This document shows positions 12,063 to 19,864 of a DNA stretch of 64,000 nucleotides, piece after piece. The stretch covers positions 1 through 64,000 of the forward strand of contig NZ_CP031447.1 of the NCBI RefSeq assembly GCF_003391095.1. Direction: 5' to 3'. The position numbers and the translations under genes were made by a program. The first letter of the stretch is position 1. Each line of letters starts with the position of its first letter. The notes under the pieces are model-generated. The model did not search any database, had not been told where the DNA came from, and saw only the letters and a list, made by a program, of their open reading frames with translations. This DNA comes from Austwickia chelonae (lineage in GTDB: Bacteria > Actinomycetota > Actinomycetes > Actinomycetales > Dermatophilaceae).

Positions 12063-13250
12063 GTGGGAAGGTCAAGCTCGACTCCGCTACCTGGTCATGT
12101 CCTTCATCAGCTCAATCCAGGATCGGAGAAACCTTTGCGGGTTGCCCTTGCCCATGGAATCGCCTCATGGACGGCCGTCGTGCCGATCGGTGCCGTTCTG
12201 CTGCTGGCAGCCAGTTGGGGAAGGGAGACCCCTCCACTACTCGTCGGGTTGGTCGCGCTGACCTTAGCGATGAGCGTGTTGGCTGCGGTCCATCACGCTG
12301 AGGTGGTGGCACATCGGGTCGGGGAACCCTTTGGCTCGCTGGTCCTTGCGGTGGCAGTAACCGTCATCGAAGTGGGTCTCATCGTGACGCTGATGTCTGC
12401 GGGCGGCGAAGGAGCAGCCACCTTGGCCAGAGACACGGTCTTCTCCGCGGTGATCATCACGGTCAATGGGATCGTCGGGCTCTCGCTGCTGGTCGGTGCC
12501 CAACGACATGGGCTGCTCTATTTCAACGCTGAAGGAGCAGGCGCCGCCTTGGCCACGGTGCTCACCTTGTCCACCTTGGGTCTGGTGTTGCCCACCTTCA
12601 CGACTGCTGAGCCCGGGCCACAGTACTCAGGGAGCCAACTGGCCTTCGCTGCCGTATCGGCACTCGTTCTCTACGGGCTCTTCGTCCTCACCCAGACCCG
12701 GCGTCACCGGGACTTCTTCCTGCCTGTCGAAGTCGACACAGAATCGAAGACGGGCCAGTCCGAAGATGACGAGACCCATGCCGAACCGCCCAGCCTGCGG
12801 GCGACTCTCACCAGTCTCGTCCTGCTGATCTGCTGCCTGGTGGCCGTGGTGGGGCTGGCGAAGGTGGAATCTCCTGCCATCGAGGCCGGCGTGCGTGCGG
12901 CAGGGCTACCGCACTCCTTCGTCGGTGTGGTGATCGCCCTGCTCGTCCTGGCCCCGGAGACTCTTGCCGCGGTGCGCGCTGCTCAACGCAACCGCATGCA
13001 GACCAGCTTCAACCTGGGGCTGGGTTCGGCCATTGCTTCGATCGGTCTGACGATCCCCAGTATTGCTCTGCTTTCCTTGTGGCTGCCCGGTCCTATCCAC
13101 CTGGGGCTGGATCCGTTACAGATGGCGTTGTTGGTGATCACCGGCGGGGTGGCGACCTTGACGATCGTCCCAGGCCGGGCCACCCGGCTCCAGGGGACGG
13201 TGCACCTGGTGCTGCTGTCGGCATTCGTCTTCCTGGCCGCCAACCCCTGA
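12063..13250 (+). CDS. chaA: Calcium/proton antiporter, ChaA family
   Basis: A 395-residue integral membrane protein of the Ca2+:cation antiporter superfamily. It shows the first alpha-repeat HHAEVVAHRVGEPFGSLVLAVAVTVIEVGLI, with its acidic transport residue, and the second APETLAAVRAAQRNRMQTSFNLGLGSAIASIGLTIP. About eleven membrane segments are split by an acidic loop near 225-245. It would export Ca2+, and possibly Na+ or K+, in exchange for protons. The GTG start at 12063 has a weak ribosome site, so the first 20-30 residues are uncertain. Confidence 0.85.
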   Translation: MGRSSSTPLPGHVLHQLNPGSEKPLRVALAHGIASWTAVVPIGAVLLLAASWGRETPPLLVGLVALTLAMSVLAAVHHAEVVAHRVGEPFGSLVLAVAVTVIEVGLIVTLMSAGGEGAATLARDTVFSAVIITVNGIVGLSLLVGAQRHGLLYFNAEGAGAALATVLTLSTLGLVLPTFTTAEPGPQYSGSQLAFAAVSALVLYGLFVLTQTRRHRDFFLPVEVDTESKTGQSEDDETHAEPPSLRATLTSLVLLICCLVAVVGLAKVESPAIEAGVRAAGLPHSFVGVVIALLVLAPETLAAVRAAQRNRMQTSFNLGLGSAIASIGLTIPSIALLSLWLPGPIHLGLDPLQMALLVITGGVATLTIVPGRATRLQGTVHLVLLSAFVFLAANP

Positions 13251-13320
13251 CCCTGAGGCCCTGGCGGGTGGTTGGTGCTGCGCACTACGGTAGGGGTCCT
13301 CGGCGAAGGAGTGAGGACAG

Positions 13321-14340
13321 ATGGCGATTCCCCTGGTGATCGACACCGACACCGCTCAAGACGACTGTGTAGCACTACTGGTGGGTCTGCTCGATCCGGC
13401 AGCAGATCTGCGTGCCATCACAATGGTGGCCGGAAATGTGGGCTTCGACCGTCAGGTTCGTAATGCCTGGATGACGCTGTCGGTCGCGGGGCGGCTTGGC
13501 GAGATACCTGTTCATCTCGGATGTCGCCGTCCGCTGATGCGGGAGTGGGTCTCTGCGGAGGACGTACACGGTGACGGTGTAGGCGGGCTCACGATGGACG
13601 ACTTCGGATGCGAGCCAAGCCCGGAACACGGCGTGGACGCTCTGATCCGGTTAGCCGATGAATACGCCGGCGAACTCACCATCGTGGCGATCGGGCCGCT
13701 GACGAATATCGCCGCGGCCGTGTCGAAGGATCCAGGATTCGTCAACAAGGTGAAGACCTTGGTGGTGATGGGTGGATCCAACAACGGGCGGGGAAATATC
13801 ACCGCTGCCGCAGAGTTCAACTTCTATGTCGACCCGGAAGCCGCCAGGATCGTCTGCGAGGCCGGTTTCAAGGATCTGGTGATCGTGCCCTGGGCTCCGC
13901 TGACCGTCCGGGACGCCACCTTCGGGCGCGACCGGTTGGCCCGGTTGGCCGCCCTGGGTACCCCGCTGTCGCTCTTCTTCAGCAGGATCATCGAAGCCAC
14001 CCTGGCGTTCGACGAAGCGGTGGGTATACCCGGGTCCACTCACCCGGATTCGCTGTCTGCTGCGATCCTCCTCCACCCGGAGCTCGTCACCAGGTCTGCG
14101 CCCTACCACGTTGCTGTCGAGACCTCTTCGGAAGCGATGCGGGGTTACTCGGCGATGTCATGGCTCGGGCCGCAGGCCTCCGCGCAGCTGGCAGAGGGAA
14201 CCTCGATGGCCTCAGTGCGCACCGTTCACCAACTGGTGCCGAATGCCACTGTCATCGAGGAGATCGACGCCGATGCTTTTTACGAGTACGTGGAGGCTTT
14301 GTTGGGGACGGGTACTTCACCCTCCCGGCCAGTCGCGTAG
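13321..14340 (+). CDS. Inosine/uridine-preferring nucleoside hydrolase family protein
   Basis: It would hydrolyse the N-glycosidic bond of ribonucleosides to ribose plus free base in purine/pyrimidine salvage. The calcium-binding signature DTDTAQDD is at residues 8-15, and VVMGGSNNGRGNITAAAEFNFYVDPEAA matches the family's active-site region. 339 residues is the usual length. ATG at 13321 follows GGAGTGAGGACAG. Which nucleoside is preferred cannot be told from sequence. Confidence 0.9.
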   Translation: MAIPLVIDTDTAQDDCVALLVGLLDPAADLRAITMVAGNVGFDRQVRNAWMTLSVAGRLGEIPVHLGCRRPLMREWVSAEDVHGDGVGGLTMDDFGCEPSPEHGVDALIRLADEYAGELTIVAIGPLTNIAAAVSKDPGFVNKVKTLVVMGGSNNGRGNITAAAEFNFYVDPEAARIVCEAGFKDLVIVPWAPLTVRDATFGRDRLARLAALGTPLSLFFSRIIEATLAFDEAVGIPGSTHPDSLSAAILLHPELVTRSAPYHVAVETSSEAMRGYSAMSWLGPQASAQLAEGTSMASVRTVHQLVPNATVIEEIDADAFYEYVEALLGTGTSPSRPVA

Positions 14341-14349
14341 GCTTGAGCC

Positions 14350-14490
14350 ATGCGGAAATTCGTCGTATTGGGCGTGGCCGTCGCCACGGGATTCTTCGTC
14401 GCACGGAAGCTGCAGGCGAAGCAGGAGGACCAGGCGTTGTGGGCAGAAGCCACCGACCCTGCACCGGCCCCGGTTCGGCATCTGGGCTGA
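14350..14490 (+). CDS. DLW-39 family small protein
   Basis: A 46-residue ORF beginning MRKFVVLGVAVATGFF, with a short hydrophobic N-terminal segment and then the family signature in which an acidic residue precedes LW (EDQALWAEAT). DLW-39 proteins are conserved, tiny and uncharacterised, and typically lie beside the Ala/Ile tRNAs near gyrA in actinobacteria, exactly as here. It begins 9 bp after the nucleoside hydrolase stop. Confidence 0.82.
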   Translation: MRKFVVLGVAVATGFFVARKLQAKQEDQALWAEATDPAPAPVRHLG

Positions 14491-14549
14491 GACGTCGTAG
14501 GCTGTCCCTCGACACCCGCACTCGCGGGTAGGGCGCAGACGCGTCCATT

Positions 14550-14622
14550 GGGGCCTTGGCGCAATTGGTAGCGCACCTGCTTTGCAAGCAGGGGGTTAGG
14601 GGTTCGAGTCCCCTAGGCTCCA
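14550..14622 (+). tRNA. tRNA-Ala (TGC)
   Basis: A 73-nt cloverleaf. The acceptor stem GGGGCCT pairs with AGGCTCC (one G-T pair), the anticodon stem CCTGC/GCAGG encloses TTTGCAA with TGC at 14583-14585, and the T arm is GGTTCGAGTCC. The discriminator is A and CCA is not encoded. Confidence 0.97.
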
Positions 14623-14627
14623 CCCAG

Positions 14628-14669
14628 GTCAGAGGGCCCCTCCCACTCGGGAGGGGCCCTCTGACTTTT
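14628..14669 (+). terminator. Rho-independent terminator after tRNA-Ala
   Basis: A perfect 17-bp stem (14628-14644 with 14649-14665), loop ACTC, followed by TTTT. Its architecture matches the tRNA-Ile terminator. Confidence 0.9.
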
Positions 14670-14760
14670 GTCGATTCAGTTATTCGCTCAGTCACCGACC
14701 GTGGAACGGCCCGTCGTCAGGCACCCTGGAGAGCATCCGGACGACGGGTCGAACAGTCCG

Positions 14761-16467
14761 TCACACGATCTCCAGGGGCGGGTATTTCGGGGTCCACATT
14801 CGCTGGAAGACGTCGTCGACCGGGTCGGTCAGCGGTCGACGAGCCACGCCTTCGGCTTCTGCGGCACGAGCCACTGCCAGGGCGACCTGTGCCGACACCG
14901 GACGAAGCTCGTTGATGGAGGGCAGCAGTGAGGCTCCTGGTCGGTAGGCGTTCGCGTGGGATGCAAGAGCCTGAGCTGCCGCAGCGATCATCGAATCGGT
15001 GACTCTGCTGGCCTGGCAGGCAGCGACGCCTAGACCGATCCCCGGGAAGATGAGGGCATTGTTGGCCTGAGCGATGTAATGGCGGATCTCCTGATGGTCG
15101 ACCGGTTCGAAGGGGCTGCCCGTGGCGACCAGGGCTTTCCCGTTCGTCCATTCGATCAGCTCTGCCGGGGTTGCCTCGGCGCGTGAGGTCGGGTTCGATA
15201 GCGGCATGATGATGGGCCGTTCGCAGTATCGGTGCATGGCCTCCACGACTTCGCGGGAGAATGCGCCGCCTGCGGTGGAGGTGCCGATGAGCATGGTCGG
15301 TTTGACCTGTCGGACCACGTCGAGCAGGTCGATCTTCTGATCAGGGGTGAAACCCCAATCGGTGACCTCGGCCCGGGGGCGGGCGAAGGTCCGCTGGAAG
15401 TCGAGCAGATCGGTCATGTCATCGACGTACAGGCCCTGGATCCCGATGGGATAGAACTGGCGGATCGCTTCAGCCCGGGGGATACCTTGGCGGCCCATGT
15501 GGTCGAGAAGGAGGTTGGCGATACCGATACCTGCGCTACCTGCACCGAAGGAGACGATGCGGTGGTCGGTCAGCGGATGCCCGGCCACTTCGACACCGGC
15601 CAGGATGGCAGCGAGGACGACAGCTGCGGTGCCCTGGATGTCGTCGTTGAAGGTGCAGTGATCGTGGCGGTACGTCTCCAGGATGCGGTGAGCATTGCCG
15701 GTGCCCAGGTCTTCCCAGTGCAGCATCGCGTTGGGGAAAACTCGGGAGGTGGTCTCCACGAAGGTACGGATGAACTCGTCGTACCGCTCTCCGCGTACGC
15801 GGGCGTGGCGTTCACCCAAGTAGAACGGGCTGGTCAGGAGGCCGAGGTTGTCTGTTCCGGTGTCGAGGACGACGGGGATTGCACGGCGGGGGTGGATGCC
15901 GGCCGCTGCGGTGTAGACGGAGAGTTTGCCGATGGCGATCTGAATGCCACCGATACCCTGGTCGCCGATACCGAGGATGCCTTCGGAATCGGTGGCGACG
16001 ACGAGGTCGACCTCGTCGGGGTCCAACCCGTGTTCGAGTAGGGATTTCTCGATCAGGTCGGGACGGTCGATGGACAGGAAGACTCCGCGCGGACGGCTGT
16101 ACTCGACGCTGAACCGTTGGATGACCTCGCCGATGGTAGGGGTGTAGACGATCGGCATCATCTCTTCGAGGTGGTCGGCGAACAGCCGGTAGAAGAGGAT
16201 CTCGTTGCGATCGCGCAGGTTGGCGAGGTAGTTGCTCTTGGCGAAGGGTGTCTTTGCCGACTTGTACTGCTCGTAGACGCGGCGCGCCTGGTTGGACATG
16301 GAGGTGACGCCGGTGGGCAGGAGTCCGCTGATGGCGAGTTCGTCGCGCTCGTCCTTCGTGAAGGCGGTTCCACGGTTCGTCATGGGGTTGGCGAGGACAG
16401 CTCGTCCTCGGGCGTGGATACGCAGCGATCCATCGCGGTGCGTGGTGTCGAGTTCGTAGTCGGGCAT
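14761..16467 (-). CDS. NAD-type malic enzyme
   Basis: Oxidatively decarboxylates malate to pyruvate and CO2. It contains the large-form malic enzyme motifs: MMPIVYTPTIGEVIQRFS, the catalytic region NLANLRDRNEILFYRLF, the metal-binding FNDDIQGTA and the Rossmann motif VSFGAGSAGIGIANLLL. I chose the ATG at 16467 (MPDYELDTTHRD), giving 568 residues like SfcA-type enzymes; the frame is open to 16581, but that extension is low-complexity. NAD versus NADP preference is inferred from family resemblance. It diverges from the arsR-like gene. Confidence 0.9.
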   Translation of the reverse strand: MPDYELDTTHRDGSLRIHARGRAVLANPMTNRGTAFTKDERDELAISGLLPTGVTSMSNQARRVYEQYKSAKTPFAKSNYLANLRDRNEILFYRLFADHLEEMMPIVYTPTIGEVIQRFSVEYSRPRGVFLSIDRPDLIEKSLLEHGLDPDEVDLVVATDSEGILGIGDQGIGGIQIAIGKLSVYTAAAGIHPRRAIPVVLDTGTDNLGLLTSPFYLGERHARVRGERYDEFIRTFVETTSRVFPNAMLHWEDLGTGNAHRILETYRHDHCTFNDDIQGTAAVVLAAILAGVEVAGHPLTDHRIVSFGAGSAGIGIANLLLDHMGRQGIPRAEAIRQFYPIGIQGLYVDDMTDLLDFQRTFARPRAEVTDWGFTPDQKIDLLDVVRQVKPTMLIGTSTAGGAFSREVVEAMHRYCERPIIMPLSNPTSRAEATPAELIEWTNGKALVATGSPFEPVDHQEIRHYIAQANNALIFPGIGLGVAACQASRVTDSMIAAAAQALASHANAYRPGASLLPSINELRPVSAQVALAVARAAEAEGVARRPLTDPVDDVFQRMWTPKYPPLEIV

Positions 16468-16653
16468 CGGTCCGTTCCCTCGGCCGTGGGCGCTGGCTTC
16501 GCGATCGTAGTGCACTGACCCGGGCCGTGGAGCGGGTGAAGGTGGCCTGGATCTGACTTCCTTGTCGGCCGAGGAGGACAACCTATGGACGGTTTGGGCG
16601 GAAGCTCTGGGAATTTACGCGAATTTTATTGTCTTATAGGCGAAACGATTTAC

Positions 16654-16673
16654 ATATGCGTCGTTCCGCATAT
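16654..16673. promoter_or_regulatory. Inverted-repeat operator before the arsR-like gene
   Basis: ATATGCG-N6-CGCATAT is a perfect 7+7 inverted repeat ending 12 bp before the ArsR start. ArsR/SmtB repressors typically autoregulate by binding such AT-flanked repeats over their own promoter. The repeat is seen; autoregulation is inferred. Confidence 0.65.
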
Positions 16674-16685
16674 TAGTATCGATGC

Positions 16686-17036
16686 ATGAATCCTGAACGC
16701 ATGGAGATCGCCTCGCGCTGGCTTGCCACGGCAGACCTGTTCAAGGTGCTCTCCGCCCCGTTGCGCATCGGGATCATCGAGCTGTTGGTGGAACGGCCTC
16801 GAAACGTGTCCGAACTCGTGGACGCGCTCGGAGCCCCACAACCATTGATCTCCCAGCACCTGCGCATTCTGCGCGAGACCTGCCTGGTCCAGGGCAACCG
16901 CTCTGGACGGGAGACCATCTACAGCCTGATGGACGATCACGTCGCCCACATCGTTCGAGACGCGATCGCCCATACATCGGAACACGATCCGAGCAAGCCC
17001 AAAGAGACCCACCGACCCCGGAAGGATCCGACATGA
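16686..17036 (+). CDS. ArsR/SmtB-type metal-sensing repressor
   Basis: A 116-residue winged-helix protein. The recognition helix region is PRNVSELVDALGAPQPLISQHLRILRETCLVQGNRSGRETIYSL, followed by DDHVAHIVRDAIAHTSEH with His/Asp residues where SmtB-type sensors bind metal between C-terminal helices. There is no CxC arsenic site in the recognition helix. Its stop overlaps the start of the His/Cys-rich gene (ATGA), so the two are translationally coupled. Zn, Ni or Co sensing is likely but not settled. Confidence 0.88.
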   Translation: MNPERMEIASRWLATADLFKVLSAPLRIGIIELLVERPRNVSELVDALGAPQPLISQHLRILRETCLVQGNRSGRETIYSLMDDHVAHIVRDAIAHTSEHDPSKPKETHRPRKDPT

Positions 17037-17347
17037 GCCACGTTCTCGCCGAACCGCACACCGACCACCAGCACGGGCCGAACTGCGGACACGAAGCAGT
17101 CGTCCACGAGGACCACATCGACTACCTCCACGACGGGCACGCCCACCGTCTCCACGAGGACCACGTGGACGAGTGCAACAGTTGCCAGTGCGAGCACTGC
17201 AGCGATCTGTGCGTGACCTGCGACTGCACCGACTGCGCATGCCCCACCTGCAACCACAACACCTGCCAGTGCGAGCACTGCAGCGACCAGTGCGTCAGCT
17301 GCGACTGCACCGACTGCGCATGCCCCACCTGCAAGCACGTGGCCTGA
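17033..17347 (+). CDS. His/Cys-rich metallothionein-like protein
   Basis: A 104-residue protein with 20 Cys and 16 His. Residues 1-47 are a His-rich module (HTDHQHGPNCGHEAVVHEDH... DYLHDGHAHRLHEDH) of a kind often found next to ArsR repressors in actinobacteria. Residues 51-77 and 78-104 are two near-identical 27-residue repeats with nine Cys each (pattern CxC, x2, C, x3, C, x2, CxC, x2, CxC, x2, C), like a metallothionein. The repeat is also an 81-bp tandem duplication in DNA (17183-17263, 17264-17344). It is coupled to the ArsR gene by a 4-nt overlap. A metal-storage or chaperone role is inferred. Confidence 0.8.
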   Translation: MSHVLAEPHTDHQHGPNCGHEAVVHEDHIDYLHDGHAHRLHEDHVDECNSCQCEHCSDLCVTCDCTDCACPTCNHNTCQCEHCSDQCVSCDCTDCACPTCKHVA

Positions 17348-17358
17348 GCAGCAGATAC

Positions 17359-17383
17359 CTTCCGGTTGCCCCGAAACCGGAAG
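17359..17383 (+). terminator. Possible terminator hairpin after the metallothionein-like gene
   Basis: CTTCCGGTT pairs with AACCGGAAG (9 bp, 7-nt loop) 12 nt after the stop codon. No T-run follows, so termination efficiency is uncertain. A second, longer-loop hairpin (AGAGGGCG/CGCCCTCT, 17437-17467) lies nearer the convergent HAD gene. Confidence 0.4.
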
Positions 17384-17491
17384 CAACCGACCAGGACGTG
17401 GCCGATGTCCCATGACGGCTACGATCAGGCATCGAAAGAGGGCGTCATCGATCAGATGGCGCCCTCTTCTGAACTGTCGAGGCGGGAAGAA

Positions 17492-18160
17492 TCACAGGCC
17501 AGGACGCAGGAGATCCCCCAATTCCGCCACGGAATCGACGACAGCGAGCGCATCGACCCACTCTGACGGCTCGCCGTAACCCCAGGAGACAGCGATGGTC
17601 TGCACCCCGTGGATGCCCGCGCCGATGATGTCGTGATGACGGTCGCCCACCATCACCGGGTACGACAGGTCGGCGCCTGCCGTGCCTAGCCGCTCCAGGG
17701 CAGACGCCACTACGGCGGCTTTGGTGCCGGTGCTCTCGTCAGGCGGGGAACCACAGATGGCGACGAAACATTCGCCGATTCCGTAGCCGTTGACGACCTC
17801 GACGGCCATCGACTCCAATTTCGATGTGGCGACTGCGAGCGGAAGGCCTGTTGCGGCCAGCTCACGGATCAGTTCGAGCATCCCCTCGAAAGGCGGGGTG
17901 CGGTCCAGCTGGGTGTGCAGCGAAGCTCGGTAGCGTCGGACGACCTCAGGGATGTGTTCTTCCGGTACTTGCACGATTTCACGCAGGGTCTGCCCCAGTG
18001 GGGGGCCGACGATGCGTCTGGTCTCGATACCGGACAACCCGAGGAATCCCATCTCGGTCAGGATGGAGTGCAGGGTCGAGACGATGGTTTCCCCGGAGGC
18101 GCTGATGGTGCCGTCGAGGTCGAAGAGGACAGCGGTGGGCTGTCCCGGTGTGCGGGTCAC
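17492..18160 (-). CDS. HAD-family phosphatase, Gph-like
   Basis: A haloacid-dehalogenase-fold hydrolase resembling phosphoglycolate phosphatase. Motif I is LFDLDGTI with the nucleophilic Asp, motif II is AVATSK, and motif IV is MVGDRHHDIIGA. I chose GTG at 18160 (VTRTPGQPTAVLFDLDG), which has AGGAGA 7 nt upstream, giving 222 residues; the frame extends to 18241 but would run through a perfect palindrome. The substrate is unknown. It converges on the metallothionein-like gene. Confidence 0.85.
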   Translation of the reverse strand: MTRTPGQPTAVLFDLDGTISASGETIVSTLHSILTEMGFLGLSGIETRRIVGPPLGQTLREIVQVPEEHIPEVVRRYRASLHTQLDRTPPFEGMLELIRELAATGLPLAVATSKLESMAVEVVNGYGIGECFVAICGSPPDESTGTKAAVVASALERLGTAGADLSYPVMVGDRHHDIIGAGIHGVQTIAVSWGYGEPSEWVDALAVVDSVAELGDLLRPGL

Positions 18161-18190
18161 AGAAGCCTCTCCTGTTGCCGATGAGGGTGG

Positions 18191-18248
18191 GCAGAACATG
18201 ACGTCGGTGGCCCGATCAGCTGATCGGGCCACCGACGTCATGTTCTGC
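18191..18248. repeat. 58-bp perfect palindrome
   Basis: The 29-bp arms 18191-18219 and 18220-18248 are exactly complementary with no spacer. It lies 5 nt past the stop of the membrane-protein gene (18253-19002) and 30 bp before the HAD start, both on the minus strand. It could end the upstream transcript as a T-less hairpin, or be a dimer-binding or processing site. Confidence 0.9.
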
Positions 18249-18252
18249 GGTG

Positions 18253-19002
18253 TCAGTAGATTCTCTTGTCGCTGTCTGCTCCGGAGGGCGGAGGCATATC
18301 TGCGGAACGGGCCTCGGTGGACGGCGGGATCAGGTCGTGGTTCTCCTGGGGTACTTCGGAGAGCTGGCCGGGCGAAGTCTCCGGAGTGGTGGATTCACGA
18401 CCTGTTGTCGGGGGCACGTACGGGTCGGCCAGCGGGCGGGCCCACGGGTCGTCCTGTTCCGCGGCTTTCTTGTTCACGTACCAGGCGATCGCGCCAGCGA
18501 TGGCGACGATTCCAGCAGCGGCCAGCAGGCTCGACCCGAAACGAGATTTGCGGCGTTCCGGTGCGACGACGGCGTCACCTTTCAGGACGAGTGCGGCGTC
18601 GGTCGCCCGGTGCATCGCGTCGGATTCCTTCACTTTCTGGAGGGCGTCGGACTTTGCTGCGGCGCCAGCTGCGACTGCTGCTGAGACGGCGCCGACGACC
18701 TTGGGGACGACCTCGTCGACGAAGGTGTCCTTGGCCTCGGAAACGCGGGGAAGGACATCGTCCTCGACGCGGGCTCGAGCCTCGTCGAGTTTGGGTGCGA
18801 CGGCGGCTCCTGCAGCAGCGAGGGCTGGCGCGGCCAGGTTCTTTCCGTGGTCGGCCTGCTCGGCGACCTTGGCTCGGACCTTGGATGCGGCTTCGCTGGC
18901 GGCGGGGATCAAGGAGTCCTTCAGTTCGCTGACGTCGGACGTGCTGACTGGCAGCTTCTCGATCGTGGGGACAGTGACCTTGTGCTTCTTGCGCTGGAAC
19001 AC
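18253..19002 (-). CDS. Ala-rich protein with one membrane segment
   Basis: A hypothetical protein of 249 residues from GTG 19002, which has GAGG about 6 nt upstream; the frame extends to 19104. Residues about 20-150 are Ala/Lys/Glu-rich and probably helical (SEAASKVRAKVAEQADHGKNLAAP... VSAAVAAGAAAKSDALQKV). A single membrane segment follows (SSLLAAAGIVAIAGAIAWYV), then an acidic Pro/Ser-rich tail. Similar proteins lie beside the cyclophilin gene in other actinobacteria. Function unknown. Confidence 0.7.
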   Translation of the reverse strand: MFQRKKHKVTVPTIEKLPVSTSDVSELKDSLIPAASEAASKVRAKVAEQADHGKNLAAPALAAAGAAVAPKLDEARARVEDDVLPRVSEAKDTFVDEVVPKVVGAVSAAVAAGAAAKSDALQKVKESDAMHRATDAALVLKGDAVVAPERRKSRFGSSLLAAAGIVAIAGAIAWYVNKKAAEQDDPWARPLADPYVPPTTGRESTTPETSPGQLSEVPQENHDLIPPSTEARSADMPPPSGADSDKRIY

Positions 19003-19237
19003 GGTTTTCCTCGCTCTCCTAGCATCGCCATCGGCATCGAGACCGGAAGGTGGGGCGACGTTGCGGCTCTCACGAAGCCCATTGCCCATCCTGCCGTTTT
19101 TCATGCCTCTCCGACCAACGTATGACGTCTCGTGAACTATCCCGGGGCAAGCGCGGAAGGTGTTTCGTCACATCTGTCCGACATCGCGGCAGGTTCAGGT
19201 CGACCAGTGGTGGGGTGCTCATGGAAGGATGGCGTTC

Positions 19238-19756
19238 ATGAACGTGACGCTGCACACCAATCACGGCGACATCAACGTGGTGTTGTTCCCCGACCACGCC
19301 CCGAAGACGGTCGACAACTTCGTGGGTCTGGCCAAGGGCACCAAGGAGTACAAGGACGACGCAGGGCGGACGAATCCCACCCCGTATTTCGACGGGCTGA
19401 CCTTCCACCGGATCATCCCCGGTTTCATGATCCAGGGTGGTTGCCCCTTGGGTGAAGGCTTCGGTGGCCCTGGGTTCATGTTCGACGACGAGATCAGCCC
19501 GGACAAGGACTTCTCGAAGCCGTACATCCTGGCCATGGCGAATGCCGGTAAGCGCGGCGGACGGGGGACCAATGGTTCCCAGTTCTTCATCACCGTTGCG
19601 CCGACGACCTGGCTGCACGGCAAGCACACCATCTTTGGTGAGGTCGCCGATGAGGAGAGCCGCAAGGTCGTAGACGCCATCGCCGGTGTCCGGACCGGAG
19701 CGAACGACAAGCCGGTGGAGCCGGTGGTCGTCAACAGCGTGACCGTGGCTGAGTGA
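19238..19756 (+). CDS. Peptidyl-prolyl cis-trans isomerase, cyclophilin type
   Basis: Catalyses proline isomerisation during protein folding. The cyclophilin core is clear: FHRIIPGFMIQGG, GSQFFIT and GKHTIFGEV contain the active-site Arg, Phe, Gln and His residues. No signal peptide is visible, so it is cytoplasmic. The ATG at 19238 (MNVTLHTNHGDI) has GGAAGG 8 nt upstream and gives 172 residues; an in-frame ATG at 19229 is possible. Confidence 0.95.
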   Translation: MNVTLHTNHGDINVVLFPDHAPKTVDNFVGLAKGTKEYKDDAGRTNPTPYFDGLTFHRIIPGFMIQGGCPLGEGFGGPGFMFDDEISPDKDFSKPYILAMANAGKRGGRGTNGSQFFITVAPTTWLHGKHTIFGEVADEESRKVVDAIAGVRTGANDKPVEPVVVNSVTVAE

Positions 19757-19802
19757 CCTGTCTGCAAGTTCCACGCTCGTGAACCAGAGCGTGCAGGACA
19801 TG

Positions 19803-19833
19803 TGACGCCCCCCGGCACCCCCGGGGGGCGTCA
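19803..19833 (+). terminator. Terminator-like hairpin after the cyclophilin gene
   Basis: A perfect 13-bp stem (TGACGCCCCCCGG with its complement) and a 5-nt loop, 46 bp after the stop. There is no T-tract, as is common in high-G+C genomes. Confidence 0.65.
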
Positions 19834-19864
19834 TGCGTTGGGGGTCGTGACAAGGAGGAAGTCC

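Noticed and set aside
11893-14549. rRNA operon around the Ile and Ala tRNAs.
   Set aside because: The interval contains protein genes and terminators; no rRNA sequence was recognised.
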